From the NCBI GenBank assembly GCA_963969345.1, contig OZ017766.1, positions 3,286,001-3,350,000 on the forward strand: a stretch of 64,000 bases of DNA. The letters run 5' to 3'. The notes under the pieces are model-generated. The model made no database searches. It was not told the origin of the DNA and saw nothing but the letters and a program-made list of their open reading frames with translations. Position 1 is the first letter of the stretch, and the number at the start of each line of letters is the position of its first letter. Below, piece after piece: positions 46,069 to 59,148 of this stretch. The stretch is from Turbatrix aceti (taxonomy: Eukaryota > Nematoda > Chromadorea > Rhabditida > Panagrolaimidae). The translations under genes and the position numbers were made by a program.

Positions 46069-47326
46069 TCATTTACGTTTTTTACCCTTTTTGGCGACTT
46101 TTCCTTGTTGCGTTCGTGAGCTGCCCTTCTGTCGACCGGCAAAAAGCACGGCTAGTTGCGAGTACAGATTCACTTCCCCGGACGCCTGCGGTTTATCGTC
46201 AGATGGTAACTCCGGCACTGCATCTTCTGGTACCAGAGCTGCTTTTTCAATCGTTTCAATTTTGATTGAATCTTCAGCCGCGAATTCAGGGACTTCTTCG
46301 TCGCTCGAGCTTTCGTTTTCAGATTCGTCAATTTTAGCGCTAAAAAATAATTCTGGCGTTCAAAAAACATATTTTGAAAAAAATGACACACGTAGAAAAT
46401 TCAGAAGCGTTGAATTTGTTCAAAACAGAATTCACGTCGACTGGAGCCGTCTTTGCCAACTGCAGGATCAATTTTAGATCCCGAGCACCCGACTCATCCA
46501 GGGTGGTCCCCGGCGCAGATTCCAGAATAACGCCTGCCAAATCGGCCGGAAGACGGGCATCCCAGTTGTGAAACAGAGCCCCGACCACGTGGTAGACCTT
46601 TTGCGTGGCATTGTACTGCCTCAGGGCTTTGGCAGCGACGTCCGCTGCCATGGACACCAGGGCAAAAAGCAGGATTAGCTAAACCAGGGCCACAATGAAC
46701 AAAAAAAGCCTAAAAAAGAAAAAAACTCACAAAATGGCCCTTTTCGATGTAGCCCATGTACAGCTGGAGCGCTTTTTGGCAGTAAAACCGTATCCTATCG
46801 AGTCGCAGAAGGCGCTCGAGGAAAGCGGCGCCAATGAAGCGGAGAACCTCCTGGGACGGCGCCGCCGAGCAATCTGACCTTGACAGACCCTGAAATTGGA
46901 GGTAAATGAGAGGAAAAAACTGGCAGATGCTCACCTCCACAACCTTCCCCACAATAACGAAGAGTTTGGTTTCGTTTATTCTCCGAAGCTCGGCAATGAT
47001 CTGCTTGGTTGCAAGCCAGTACTTCTGATGCCGGCTGGAAACGCCGTGTTTGTAGGCGAGATCGCGGTATCTTTTGAGCAGGAGAGGACACAAATCGGTG
47101 CAGGAATGACTCCTGAGCGCCTGAACCACGCGGGAAAGCGCATCCTGGACCCGGCGGAGTTCCTGTCGCCTCGCCTTGTGGGTGATGGCCTCGGATCGAT
47201 CAAAAAGAAGTCCATTCGGTGGGCTTGAAGTGAGCGAACGAGTGTGCGCTGAAAGTGAGCAGGTGAATAGACCGAAGCCAGCGGGAGCCACATCCACTCA
47301 CCAAAGAGAGCGCGATTGATCGACAT
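46069..47326 (-). CDS. Nucleolus and neural progenitor protein (NEPRO)-like protein
   Basis: Model: complement of 46069-46339, 46392-46678, 46731-46889, 46935-47248 and 47302-47326, giving 351 residues. The middle part carries YRDLAYKHGVSSRHQKYW followed by LRRIN, and later SAAPSQEVLRFIGAAFLERLLRL. This resembles, from memory, the N-terminal domain of animal NEPRO (RH...LKQ..., then VPSQPVVELVLMK), a nucleolar protein linked to rRNA/ribosome biogenesis. The assignment is tentative. The C-terminus has an acidic Ser/Glu stretch and ends in a basic Lys/Arg tail (KVAKKGKKRK), compatible with nucleolar localisation. The first exon codes for only eight complete residues. Confidence 0.6.
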
Positions 47327-48413
47327 CGCTCCGCGCTGGTCCGTGTTCGGTCAACACCAACGCGCAGGTAAAAGAGAGCCAAGCACGGCAGTGATCAGCG
47401 AAAATCAACACAAAAACGCAGGTCTCGGCCGCGCGGAGCGAGATAGGGACCTATATGAGCGCATAGTCGCCCCTGAAGACATGTCTTCGAAGAACACTTT
47501 CACGTGGACACGCACTGAACTGTGCTCTGTCCTGATTGCGAGAGAATGGGTGCACCAGACAAATCAAATGATGTCAAGATAAAAGAACGAACTAATTTGT
47601 CATGTAGACAAAAATGGGCCCATTTTTTTGAGAATTTGCGATCGTAACGCTTTCAAGTACGCTTCCTGTTTGTTACGTCACATTGAATATCGTTGAAACA
47701 AAATTTTGAAAAATTGGGTTTTTTGAAAACTGTCCCTGTTTTGAGGACCACTTGAGGTCCAGTTTGAGTCAAAAACAAGCTACAAAGTGTCCCCCGCGCA
47801 GGACTTGCACATATTTTGCTGACAACTTTTTTGTGTTTCCATTTCATTTGTTATTTTGTTTTTCGGTTAAAGTGTCCTCTTTTGCACAAAATTTCTTAGT
47901 TCGAAGAACAATACGTGATTTTCCACCTGTTTTGAGTGTCCGAACGTACGAAGTGGGCTGTCTGTCGTCCCTGTTTAGCGTATCAACATCAACTTTTTTT
48001 CTGACATTGGCAGCCGAGCGCAGCATAAGCCTCCTCCCTTCTCTCTAGCCTACGGAAATCAGATGTTTTGTCGACGACGAGCTCTTGGGTATACGTGACG
48101 CAGAGTAGCTGCACGCCTGGTACGCTGCTGCGTGCGTGCGTTCTCCATCGCCGAGGGGGGTGGTCGGGTGCTGCGGCACGGACGCGCCCCCGTGTCTTGT
48201 CTCTGTGGTGATCGACGTCGCCGCTGGGTACGCTTTACCTTTAGCGGCTGTTGTTGCTCTTCCGCGTTTCGTCTTGCTGTCACGATCACCCGAGAGGAGG
48301 GAGCATTGACCAAAGCAGCAATTTGACTGGCGTGTACCCCTGTCGAGTAGTTATCGCTCTCTTTTGGTCATTCGAAGTCATTGCAGTGCTCCTCGCTCCT
48401 CGGACCTAGTGTG
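47327..48413. other. Intergenic region upstream of agxt-1
   Basis: Divergent promoter space between the NEPRO-like gene and agxt-1. No coding frame could be supported. Confidence 0.55.
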
Positions 48414-50156
48414 ATGGCGAAGCCGGCCTCTGCAACTTCCATGGTGATCTCTGCTGCTCGACGCGTGCTTTCGTCGACGCCGGCGTCACTTTCGGCTCTC
48501 CTTGCCCGTGTCCAGCCCACGGTGGGTTTTTTTTGGGGTGATTTGTGATCTCTGGGGGAAGCCCGGGGGAATTGGCTCTTTTTTGTGACTTTCAATCATC
48601 AAAATGCGTCTGTTTGTGCTCACGACTCGTGTTTATCGCCGATCGGTGGCTGTTTGTGTCGCGTATAAATAACCCAACAACAAACGCTAACTTTGGGCAT
48701 TTCAAGTACCGATCACGGCTGCGCTTTCATTTTTTTGCGTATTTGGGCGTCGTGCATATTAGAATTTATTTTTTTCCAACTTGCAACGTTAATTTAAGTT
48801 TTTGTAAACCGCTAGTTGCGTTTAGTGACTTTTATTGATTGACAACACACCAGTGGGCTGTTTCTTTCCTCCGCGTGCGAAAGTGTAACGACTTTTTAAA
48901 CCGAAGTCGCGTTTTTGCAGGAACAAGAAACTCCGATCACGATGCCGACGATTCCGCCGCCTCAAGTCCTCTCCCAGCCTCCGAACATCCCGGAGAAGCA
49001 ACTCTTCGGCCCCGGTCCCAGCAACATGACCGCCGATATTCTGGCGTCTCTTGGATCGCCTCTCCTGGGTCACCTCCATACGGAATTTACAAAGGTTGGT
49101 GCTTGAAGTCAGTTGGACACAGGTTTTATTTTTTTGGGGTTGTAGATCATGGATGACTGCAGAGTGGGCCTGCAGTACCTTTTCCAAACGGAAAACCCTC
49201 TCACCTTTGCCGTCTCTGGCACCGGACACGCCGGTATCGAGTGTGCTGTCTTCAACCTTCTCGAAGCCGGTGACACGCTCCTGGTGGTTCAAAACGGCAT
49301 CTGGGGCACGCGCACGGCCGCTCTCGGACGCCGTCTCGGCCTGAACGTGCAGACGATCGTCATCCCCGAAGGCGGCGTGGCCACGCTCCAGCAGATCGAG
49401 CAGGCGCTCGCCCAGCACCGCCCGAAGCTGCTCTACGTCTGCCACGGCGAATCTTCCACCGGCGTCGCGCACCCTCTCCAGGGCATCGGAGAGCTCGTCC
49501 ACCGCTACAACGGCCTCTTCATGGTCGACACCGTTGCCTCGATCGGTGGCGCTCCGTTCAACGCCGACGAGCTGGGCGTCGACTGCGTCTGCTCGGCTAC
49601 GCAGAAGGTGCTCAACGCCCCGCCCGGCCTCGCGCCCATCTCCTTCAGCCCCCGCGCTGTCGAGGCCATCGAAGCCCGCCGCACCCCGGTCATCTCGTTC
49701 TACTTCGACGCCCTCGAACTGGGCAACTACTGGGGCTGCTTCGGCGAGGCTCGGCGCTACCACCACACCGGCATGGTGTCCCTCGTCTACGCCCTCCGAG
49801 CTTCTCTGGCCGGCATCGCCGCCGAGGGCATCGAAAACGTCGTCGCGAGGCATAAAGCCAACGCTGCCATCTTCTACGACGAGCTGGCCAAGGTCGGACT
49901 CGAGCCCTTCGTGGAAGACCCCTCCATCCGGCTGCCCTGCCTGACGACGGTCAAAGTGCCCGCGGGCGTCGACTGGAAGGCAGTTGCCGATATTCTGATG
50001 GCCCAGCGAATTGAGATCTCGGGCGGCCTCGGGCCCACCGTCGGCAAAATCTGGCGCATTGGCACCTTCGGAACCAACAGCGATCCCAAGAAGATCGCCG
50101 GGGTCGTTGCTGCTCTCAAAGCTGCCATCGACAAAGTCCAGGCTTCCAAAATTTGA
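48414..50156 (+). CDS. agxt-1: Alanine-glyoxylate / serine-pyruvate aminotransferase
   Basis: Model: 48414-48521, 48921-49094 and 49146-50156, giving 430 residues. This PLP enzyme transfers the amino group of alanine to glyoxylate, removing glyoxylate. Exon 1 encodes a Ser/Ala/Arg-rich mitochondrial-type presequence (residues 1-36). The enzyme then starts with LFGPGPSNM, a family signature. GTGHAGIE binds the cofactor phosphate region, and the PLP lysine is about Lys248 in SATQKVLNAPPG. The protein ends in SKI, a permissible variant of the peroxisomal PTS1 tripeptide. An internal ATG at 48942, just after an acceptor-like TTTTTGCAG, could start a form without the presequence. Intron 1 is unusually long (399 nt). 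Confidence 0.96.
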
Positions 50157-50640
50157 GCTTTTTTCTGTTTCGATTTTCCAAATGTTGTTAGACGCTGGGA
50201 AGGGGTGATTCATGCACCATGCATTTTTATACTATATTTAAACCTCTGGTTTGACAAACAATTACAATTGTGTGACTAAATACGAACGAGAATTATAAGA
50301 ATATAAATTATTTTTTGATGCAGACTAGTCGTTTGTCTTGTGCACTCTTGGAGCGTTGAACAGTCTTTAAATTGGTCGGCGAGCCCAATTTAAAGACACA
50401 CCTCGACAAACAGTGCGGCGATCAAAGTTTTGTTACTGCGGGGTGAGCGGGTGCTAGACACGTGATAAGACAACCGTTAATCACTTTTTGCAAGGTTGCA
50501 CTTCTCGGATTTCCGATTCAAAAGGTGCTTATGACCCGGAGAAAACTGATTGCTTTTATCGGGTCTTATGTTAGACCAGTTGACAGTAATCAAAACATAA
50601 TTTCATTAATTTATATTTATTACAATTATAAACACGATAA
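50157..50640. other. Convergent 3' region between agxt-1 and the UGT array
   Basis: AT-rich, non-coding, between converging stop codons. Confidence 0.55.
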
Positions 50641-52303
50641 TTATGAGGACTTGAGCTTTTCGTAATTACACTCAATATACAGGGTAACAGTTCTATACAC
50701 GCCCCACGCAAATACAAATGCTATTGAAGACAACATTAATGCACCGGTGGCAAACAGAGCGTAGAGGTCGAGATCGTAATATCTGATGAAGTTAAGATGG
50801 CGGTGTCCGATATCGAGAAGGTCTTCTTCGTCCTTGAATTGCACCGCAAAGTTCATGTTTTGGACGAAGCGTTCTTTGCCGGAGAGTGGCTTAGAGGCAA
50901 TCATGGCGGCGATGGCAGAAGCACGGTGTCGGAAAGTCTCACCGGTGGAGCCTTGCGTAAGTTTCTTGAGAGACCCAATGAGCGCCTCTGCAGTCATTCT
51001 ATGTTTGTCGACGATTACGGCTGTTCCCCGGAATTCGAGCATTTTGGCATTCCGGGCCTGGTCGTAAAATAGAGGAATGGCGAGCATTGGTTTGCCCGCA
51101 AAACAGGTTTCTAGGACAGAATTCATTCCGCCGTGGGAAACGATCGCCAGAAGCTTGGGGTGAGCGAGAAGTTCCTTTTGAGGAATCCACTTGCGTTTGT
51201 ACACGTTTGGCAGATCGGCAGCAACATTGTCCTCCACCTCGTATTTCCAGATGAATGAAATATCCGGGAAAGCACGGAACATGGCAAGAATAGCGTCTCG
51301 ACGGTCTGCTGGCATCCGGCTGCTGAGCGCGAGTGATCCAAAAGACACCATAACCACTCCCTGCTTGGAGTTTTCGAAGATGGATTTGTAGTCGTCATTC
51401 AACTCCCCGATCTTGTGGTCCAGCGTGATTCCACCGATGTAGACAATCTTGGGGCTGATCGGTCGGGGGAAATCCATGTGCTCGTTGCTGTTGAGGAAAA
51501 AGAACCTGGCTTTGGCAATGGCTTCATCGTAATCGAAATCTGGTCCAATAAGTTTCCGAATGTGCGTTGACTGATGAATCATTTCTACGTTGTATAAGGA
51601 CAAAGAATAGTACAACGGCCTCACAAAGTTGCAGATCCGCTCGTAGAATGGCATTTTGTGATTGTAATCCGTTGTTACGTGCAGCTCTGAACTGTATCGT
51701 CCAGGTAATCCGTAGCGATTTGCAACTCTGTCAGTAAGCGTCATAGGGGATGCCATGGCGTAGGCCTCGATGCCAAGCAGTTTGAACAGTCCGAATGCAC
51801 AAATGTTGAGCTCTTCTGCGATGGCAAAATCGAATTTTTGATCCCGTAGAAATTCTATGAATTCCTCGTCTTCGTACATTCTCTGGCATTCGGTGCCTAA
51901 GCCGTTTCCAATTTGGTGTGCGAACTGTTTTTGAAACTCGATGTCTTCGGAATTCCATATTTCTTCCTGAAAGAGTTGGAAGGATCCGTGCCTGCCCATT
52001 GTCGATGGTGCCCGAATGACGACTCGAGCTTTTTTGGCGTAAACGTTACTTGTTTCATCGAATTCCGGGATCACCATTGTCTGAAATTGTATTTTGCATT
52101 TTGCCGCAGGGTACGGTACGCGCATAGTAAAAACGGGTTGCAAAACTCACCACATTGTGACCTGCTTCTTGCAGGATGTCTGCGAGTTTCGCCTGGAAAA
52201 CAAAGTGACTGTGTGCAAAATAAGCATTGTAGACCAGGATGTTTCCTGCATCTGCTAGAATAGCGAGAGCTAACCAGAGAAAAGCAGCGGTCACTGGTAC
52301 CAT
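50641..52303 (-). CDS. UDP-glucuronosyltransferase 1 of the array
   Basis: Model: complement of 50641-52080 and 52151-52303, giving 530 residues, a standard length. It conjugates a sugar from a UDP-sugar to small lipophilic compounds on the luminal side of the ER. It has a signal peptide (to about residue 21), then NILVYNAYFAHSHFVF with the probable catalytic His. DFAIAEELNICAFGL comes in the acceptor domain, and VSFGS and SHGGMNSVLETCFAGKP (about 365) in the nucleotide-binding domain. A C-terminal membrane helix is followed by a short tail ending KLKSS. Only one intron is present. It is the most diverged of the six in the C-terminal helix. It shares silent variants with copy 3 in the central part. 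Confidence 0.95.
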
Positions 52304-52972
52304 TTTGTCGTCGCCAGCACATCGTTTCGGGGCTGCAGCTTCTGTTAAATAATTTTCGCGCCGCTTCGGGTGCCCGCCTTTCACATGATAGGGCTGTAGC
52401 CACGCAATCGGCGTACTTTTTTCTTTATTTTTTTGAGCCGTGATACCGTAATATAGTCGGGGTCGCAGAAATGAACTTTCGAGGAGCATACTTCCTTCAT
52501 GTGAAATCCTTGCGGAAATGACTTTTGATCGGACCCAACAATGGAAGTGTTCGTGATCCTGTGACTGATAGAATCAGCTACGTAACACAATCGCTCACCC
52601 TAAAATCTTTAAATTGATAACAATAACCTTCTTTGACGACAGCTCAACGTGACCAACTTTGATTGTTTGTTTTTAATGGTCCGTACTGTTTGCAAAAGAG
52701 TTATGTCATTTGACAACTTTTCGGATCCTGTTTTGTATTTGAATAATAATTGGTTGTATTGTGTTCTTTATTTGACGGAGGGTGGCAGGAGCAATCTGGC
52801 GAATAGTTCATTAATCAAAAACAACAAAAATAATTTAAAAAAACGGGCAGGGTGTTTTTGAATTTGAATGTTCTCCAACATAATTTATAAACTTTTTTGC
52901 TTGGAATCAGATTTTAGAGCCCTCGGTTATCTTTTCTGTTTATAGTATGAAGTATATTATCTTGTACAAAAA
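52304..52972. other. Intergenic region upstream of UGT 1
   Basis: 669 bp, non-coding. It contains a GATA-type TGATAA at 52615-52620. Confidence 0.5.
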
Positions 52973-54620
52973 TTACTGCACCTTAGATTTTAAAGCACCA
53001 GATAAAACAATAGAAACAATTAATCTGTACATTATGAGTAACACGTATCCAAATCCTAAAATTACAATTAAACCAACAATTGCAAAGAGAGCGTAAAGGT
53101 CAAGATCATAATACTTGATGAATCCGTGTTTGCGATGACCTATGTCCAGCACATCTTCTTCATCTTTGAATTGCACGGCAAAGTTGACATATTTGATGAA
53201 CCGTTCTTTTCCAGATAATGGATTGGCAGCTATCATGGAGGCAATAGCCGAAGCACGGTGTCGGTAGGCTTCACCTGTTGATCCCTGGGTGAGTTTTCCA
53301 AGGGCACCAATGAGTGTTTCGGTAGTCATTTCGTGCTTGTCAACAATGACAGCCGTTCTCCGGTATTCGAGCATCTTGGCATTCCGGGCCTGATCGTAAA
53401 ATAGAGGAATGGCGAGCATTGGTTTGCCCGCAAAGCAAGTTTCTAGAACCGAGTTCATTCCACCGTGGGAAACGATCGCCAGAAGCTTGGGGTGAGCGAG
53501 AAGTTCCTTTTGAGGAATCCACTTGCGTTTGTACACGTTTGGCAGATCGGCGGCAACATCGTCCTCCACCTCGTATTTCCAAATGAATGAAATGTCCGGG
53601 AACGCACGGAACATGGCTAGAATGGCATTTCTACGATCCAACGGCATCTGACTGCTGAGCGCAAGTGATCCGAATGTCACGACGACCACGCCCTGCTTGG
53701 AGTTTTCAAAGATGGAGCGGTAGTCGTCATTCAGCTCTCCGATCTTGTGGTCAAGCGTGATTCCTCCAATATAAACTAATTTGTGGCTGATTGGTCGGGG
53801 AAAATCCATGTGCTCGTCGGTGTTAAGGAAAAAGAACCGTGCATTTGCGATTGCTTCATCGTAATCAAAATCTGGTCCAATAAGTTTTCGGATTTGTGTT
53901 GATTGGGCAATCATTTCGACATTGTATAACGTCATTTGGTAATACCATGGTCGTATTAAGTTGCTTATTCGTTCATACAGGGACATTGCCGGGTTGTAAT
54001 CTGTCGTTACGTGTAGTTCTGAGCTGTATCGTCCCGGCAATCCGTAAATTGTAGCAATTCTGTCAGTGAGTGTCATAGGGGATGCGATGCCGTAGGCTTT
54101 GATGCCAAGTATTTTGAACAACCCGAATGCACAAACATGGAGTTCTTCAGTGATGGCAAAATCGAATTTTTGATCGCGTAGAAATTGTATAAATTTTTTG
54201 TTTTCATACAACTTTTGGCACTCACGGTCTATCGACCCGTCAATTTGCTCAATGAACTTTTTCATTACCGCAACGTTTTCCAAGTTAAACATTTCGTCTT
54301 GCATGTCGTTGTGGTATCCAAATCTGCCAGGCTGTGGGGGAGCTCCTATAACGACTCGAGCTTTTTTGGCGTGAATATTTTGCGTTTCATCGTACTCTGG
54401 TATCAGCATTGTCTGAAATAACATTTTGCCGTAGGGGACGCTCACAGGCAGCGAAGACACTCACCACGTTGTGCCCCGCTTCATGCAGGATGTCTGCGAG
54501 TTTCGCCTGGAAAACAAAGTGACTGTGTGAGAGATGGGCATTGTAGACCAGAATGTTGCCGGCGTTGGCAACAGATGCAGCAAAAGCAAAAGCGAAAAGA
54601 CCGATGATGAGCGACGACAT
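52973..54620 (-). CDS. UDP-glucuronosyltransferase 2 of the array
   Basis: Model: complement of 52973-54412 and 54465-54620, giving 531 residues. It has the full set of family parts: signal peptide (MSSLIIGLFAFAFAASVANA), HSHFVF, DFAITEELHVCAFGL, VTFGS, SHGGMNSVLETCFAGKP with DQARNAKML, and a C-terminal membrane helix with a tail ending SKVQ. It has one intron, like copies 1 and 3. From about 53450 to 53690 its sequence is almost identical to copy 6. Its 3' coding part (about 53095-53340) is almost identical to copy 4. I chose the first true ATG; an upstream in-frame GTG is ignored. A TATATAA-like box lies about 45 bp before the ATG. Confidence 0.95.
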
Positions 54621-55279
54621 CAGTAGTTTTGCGAACACGACCTATCATGTTCTGCGGACCCGATTATATACGCCAGTTACAAATGACAAAAGTGACACAT
54701 TTTGCACCCTTGATGATTTCTAGAATGTGTACATTCAACGTGATGCGACTGGTATGAAGCGTACAACCGCATATGTTTTTGAATCCATTGTGTGCTATCA
54801 CAAACTATTCTCTCGAATTCAAAATACACGTCTCTTTTGGTAAATGCAGTAGTTTCGTTTCACGCCTAACATAAAAAAATCATGTTTTTCATGTGATATT
54901 CTGTGATAATGACAACATTTGATCGAACGAAGTACCATTAAGTTCTTGAAAGAACGGAACCACGCAACCATATTCATTGTTATGGACCTTTGATTTGTGG
55001 GTGCTATCAATATTTGACTTACTGATAACAAGATCGCACGAACTCAAAGGTCAATTCCGGTGGATTATATCAACGACTTTAACGTCAAACAGATGTGATT
55101 ACAGAAACAAAAAAATGTGTGGGTTGTTATCGGAACCAAACAGTTCAAAAATCTTCCGGCGAATCGGACGAAAACAAGAAAAAAACAGTTCAAAATCCCA
55201 AATTCCACATGTGCTGTAACTTCTTCCTACACAATTAATACATTTTGTTTTCACTTGTAGACATTGTATTTTACAAAAA
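54621..55279. promoter_or_regulatory. Upstream region of UGT 2 with TATA-like and GATA-type sites
   Basis: Non-coding, 659 bp. A TATATAAT on the minus strand lies near 54661-54670. TGATAA copies are at 54904-54909 and 55023-55028. In C. elegans such GATA sites drive intestinal genes; use here is an inference. Confidence 0.4.
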
Positions 55280-56934
55280 TCACTGCACTTTTTGTTTTAA
55301 AACACCAGATACAAAACTAGAAACCACTGATCTATACATTGTAAGTAACACGTATCCAAAACCTAAAATAAAAAATATACCAACGATTGCAAAAAGTGCG
55401 TAAATGTCAAGATCATAATACTTGATGAAACTGTGTTTGCGATGACCTATGTCAAGCACGTCTTCCTCATCCTTGAATTGCACTGCAAAGTCGACGTGCC
55501 GGATAAAACGTTCCTTGCCGGATAGCGGCTTAGCTGCAATCATGGCGGCGATCGCAGATGCACGATGTCGGACAGTCTCACCGGTGGAGCCTTGCGTAAG
55601 TTTTTTAAGAGACCCAATGAGCGCCTCGGCAGTCATTCCGTGTTTGTCGACAATGACGGCCGTTCCCCGGTATTCGAGCATCTTGGCATTCCGGGCCTGG
55701 TCGTAAAATAGAGGAATGGCGAGCATTGGTTTGCCCGCAAAACAGGTTTCTAGGACAGAATTCATTCCGCCGTGGGAAACAATTGCCAGAAGTTTGGGGT
55801 GAGCGAGAAGTTCCTTTTGAGGAATCCACTTGCGTTTGTACACGTTCGGCAAATCGGAGGCAACATTGTCCTCCACCTCGTATTTCCAGATGAATGAAAT
55901 ATCCGGGAAAGCACGGAACATGGCAAGAATAGCGTCTCGACGGTCTGCTGGCATCTGGCTGCTGAGCGCAAGGGACCCGAATGTTACCACGACCACGCCC
56001 CGCTTGGAGTTGTCGAAGATAGACCGGTAGTCATTGGTCAGCTCTCCGATTTTGTTATCCAGTGTGACACCGCCAATGTAGACAAATTTGTGGCTGACCG
56101 GTCGAGGAAAATCCATGTGTTCGTCAGTGTTCACAAAATAGAATCTTGCTTTAGCGATTGCCGCGTCGTAATCAAAGTCGGGCCCAATGAGCTGGCGAAT
56201 ATGTCGTGACTCGTGAATAATTCCGACGTCGTACAAAACTGCTTTGTAATAAATTGGGCGCAGGAAATTTAAGATCCGTTCGTAGAGTGACATATTAGGA
56301 TGATAGTCTGTTGTTACGTGTATATCCGAGATATATCTACCTGGTAATCCGTAAATACGCGCAATTTTTTCAGTTGTCGTCATGGGGGATGACAAGCCGT
56401 AGGCCCCAATTCCGAGCATTTTGAACAACCCAAAGGCGCAAACATTGAACTCTTCCGTCATTGCGAAATCAAAATTTTGATCTCGCAGAAATTGTATAAA
56501 TTCTTTGTCGTCGTACAACCTTTGGCATTCCAGGTCCATGGAGTCGTCTATTTCGGTCATAAACTTTCTCATGACAAAGGCATCCTTCCAGTTCCATATT
56601 TCTTCCTGAAGATTATTGTACATGCCATGTCTGTCACCGACTGGCGGCGGAGGTGCTCGAATGACAACTCGGGCTTTCTTGGCGTAAAGATTTGCCGTTT
56701 CATAGAATTCCGGGATCAGCATTGTCTGAAACCGCATTTTGCCGTAGGGTACGATCATCGGGAGCAAAAAACGCTCACCACATTATGACCCGCTTCTTGA
56801 AGGATATCGGCAAGTTTTGCTTGGAAAACAAAGTGGCTGTGCGCAAAGTGGGCATTGTAAACCAAGATGTTTCCGGCATTAACAAAATATACCGTAAGAA
56901 CAAGCCAAACAAAAGTCGTGATAACCGACACCAT
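55280..56934 (-). CDS. UDP-glucuronosyltransferase 3 of the array
   Basis: Model: complement of 55280-56725 and 56779-56934, giving 533 residues. Signal peptide MVSVITTFVWLVLTVYFVNA, HSHFVF motif, DFAMTEEFNVCAFGL, VTFGS, SHGGMNSVLETCFAGKP and a C-terminal membrane helix with a tail ending KQKVQ. One intron. Its acceptor-binding half is distinct from the neighbours (for example a PPPPVGDRHGMYNN segment), so a different substrate is likely. About 160 bp around 55719-55881 are identical to copy 4. Confidence 0.95.
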
Positions 56935-57470
56935 TGGGTCCAGTGCAATAAATCATGGACTGCAAACCCGATTAAATTATTATACTACGCCGCTTTATGT
57001 ACACGCCCTTCGTGATGTTGGATGCGCGCTGCGCGTCTGGCGTACTTCGGCCTCAATGTACCCAACTTACATTACAACGTGTATTAGATAAACAAAAAGG
57101 GCATCAATTCTTTCCAGACTACAAACTATTCGACTTACCTTTAGATCACACTTCAGGCAATAGCAAATAATCCTCTTTTATCGTTAAGATAAGCAGATTC
57201 TGTTCATGCGATATTTTGGGGACAAAGAATACAGGATATGAAATAATTGTGAGTTCTCAAAGTCAAATAGTTACATGTACTGTGCGTTTAGAATTATCTG
57301 AATCGCCGCACCTTCAGATATACTCGGGAATTCAAAAGGGGACTAAAGGTTTACGCATTTATTTTGTCAAAACGATTTGCGCTAGCTGTTTTTGTTGTTG
57401 TTTTTTATTTTTGACAACTAAAGTATGAATCAAGTTTCAGTTAGTTTATCAAAAATTAGTTTTGTACAAA
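56935..57470. promoter_or_regulatory. Upstream region of UGT 3 with GATA-type sites
   Basis: Non-coding. AGATAA occurs at 57086-57091 and AGATAAG at 57187-57193. Confidence 0.4.
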
Positions 57471-59148
57471 TCACTGCACCTTTTGTTTTGATACGACAGA
57501 TAAAATACTAAAAACAATTAATCTGTAGATTGTGAGTATCAGGTATCCAGAACCTAGAACGACAACTAGACCAATCAACGCAAAAAGGGCGTAGAGGTCA
57601 AGATTGTAATACTTGATGAATCCGTGTTTGCGATGACCTATGTCCAGCACATCTTCTTCATCTTTGAATTGCACGGCAAAGTTGACATATTTGATGAACC
57701 GTTCTTTTCCAGATAATGGCTTGGCAGCTATCATGGAGGCAATAGCCGAAGCACGGTGTCGGTAGGCTTCACCTGTTGATCCCTGGGTGAGTTTTCCAAG
57801 GGCACCAATGAGTGTTTCGGCAGTCATTTTGTGTTTGTCGACGATGACGGCCGTTTTCCGGAAATCTAGCATTTTGGCATTCCGGCTTTGATCGTAAAAT
57901 AGAGGAATAGCGAGCATTGGTTTGCCCGCAAAACAGGTTTCTAGGACAGAATTCATTCCGCCGTGGGAAACAATTGCCAGAAGTTTGGGGTGAGCGAGAA
58001 GTTCCTTTTGAGGAATCCACTTGCGTTTGTACACGTTCGGCAAATCGGAGGCAACATTGTCCTCCACCTCGTACTTCCAGATAAAAGAAATGTCCGGGAA
58101 TGCACGGAACATGGCAAGCAGAGCATTTCGGCGGTCTGCTGGCATCTGGCTGCTGAGCGCAAGGGACCCGAATGTTACCACGACCACGCCCTGCCGTGAG
58201 GTTTCAAAAATGGAGCGGTAGTCATCGTTCAGTTCCCCAATTTTGTTGTCCAGCGTAACGCCGCCGATGTAAACAAATTTGTGACTGATCGGTCGGGGAA
58301 AATCCATGTGCTCGTCGGTGTTGACAAAATAGAATCTCGCTTGCGCCATTGCTTCATGAATGTTAAAATCGGGCTCCATTAATTCTTGAATTTTTTGGAA
58401 CCCTTTGTGTCCGGATGTCATCTGTACCAGAGTATAGAGATGTGGAAGAATGTAGTTGTGCAGTCGTTCCATGAACGTCATATCCGGGTGATAATCGGTC
58501 ACCACTCGGGGGTTAACCCAACGACCAGGTAGGCCGTAAATGTTGAAGGTTTGCTCGGCGATCGGAAGAGGCGATGTCACGGCGTACGCCTTGATTCCGA
58601 GCTTGCGAAGAAGACCGTATCCACAGGCTTGAATGCTTTCAAGTATTGCGAACTCGAATTCTTGATCGCGCAAAAATTGCACGAAGGCCTCGTCGGCGTA
58701 AAGTCGTGCGCATTCGTTGCTCATGGAATCGCTCATTCCTATTGACATCTGAAAAAGTACTCAAATTATGTTGAATCGAATTTAGAGTTGCTAACTTTTC
58801 TCATTGTCATTGGATCCCAGGCGTCCCACATTTCATCCTGTATGGTGCTGAACACGCTTGATTTTTCAGTTTTTGCTGGCGGTGATCGAATTAGCACGCG
58901 AGCTTTCCGGATGTACGTGTTTTTAGCCGCGTCGTATTCGGGTATGACAACTGTCTGTAAACCATCATATCTAAGTTTTTTCCAAATGATCAGAAACAAA
59001 CCACATTGTGCCCAGCTTCCTGCAGAACATCGGCAATGTGCGCCTGGAAGACGTAGTGACTGTGAGACAGGTGGGGGTTGTACACCAATATTTTGGCACC
59101 GTTACATATGCCGACCGTGAGAACAAAAAACAGTGTAGTGAGCTTCAT
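57471..59148 (-). CDS. UDP-glucuronosyltransferase 4 of the array
   Basis: Model: complement of 57471-58748, 58796-58954 and 59002-59148, giving 527 residues. It has three exons; the extra intron falls after MTMRK, as in copies 5 and 6. Signal peptide MKLTTLFFVLTVGICNG, HSHYVF, FEFAILESIQACGYGL, VTFGS, SHGGMNSVLETCFAGKP. It ends KQKVQ after the membrane helix. The acceptor domain is clearly different from copies 1-3 (HNYILPHLYTLVQM region). Its 3' part matches copy 2 and its centre matches copy 3 at nucleotide level, so it is a mosaic. Confidence 0.95.
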
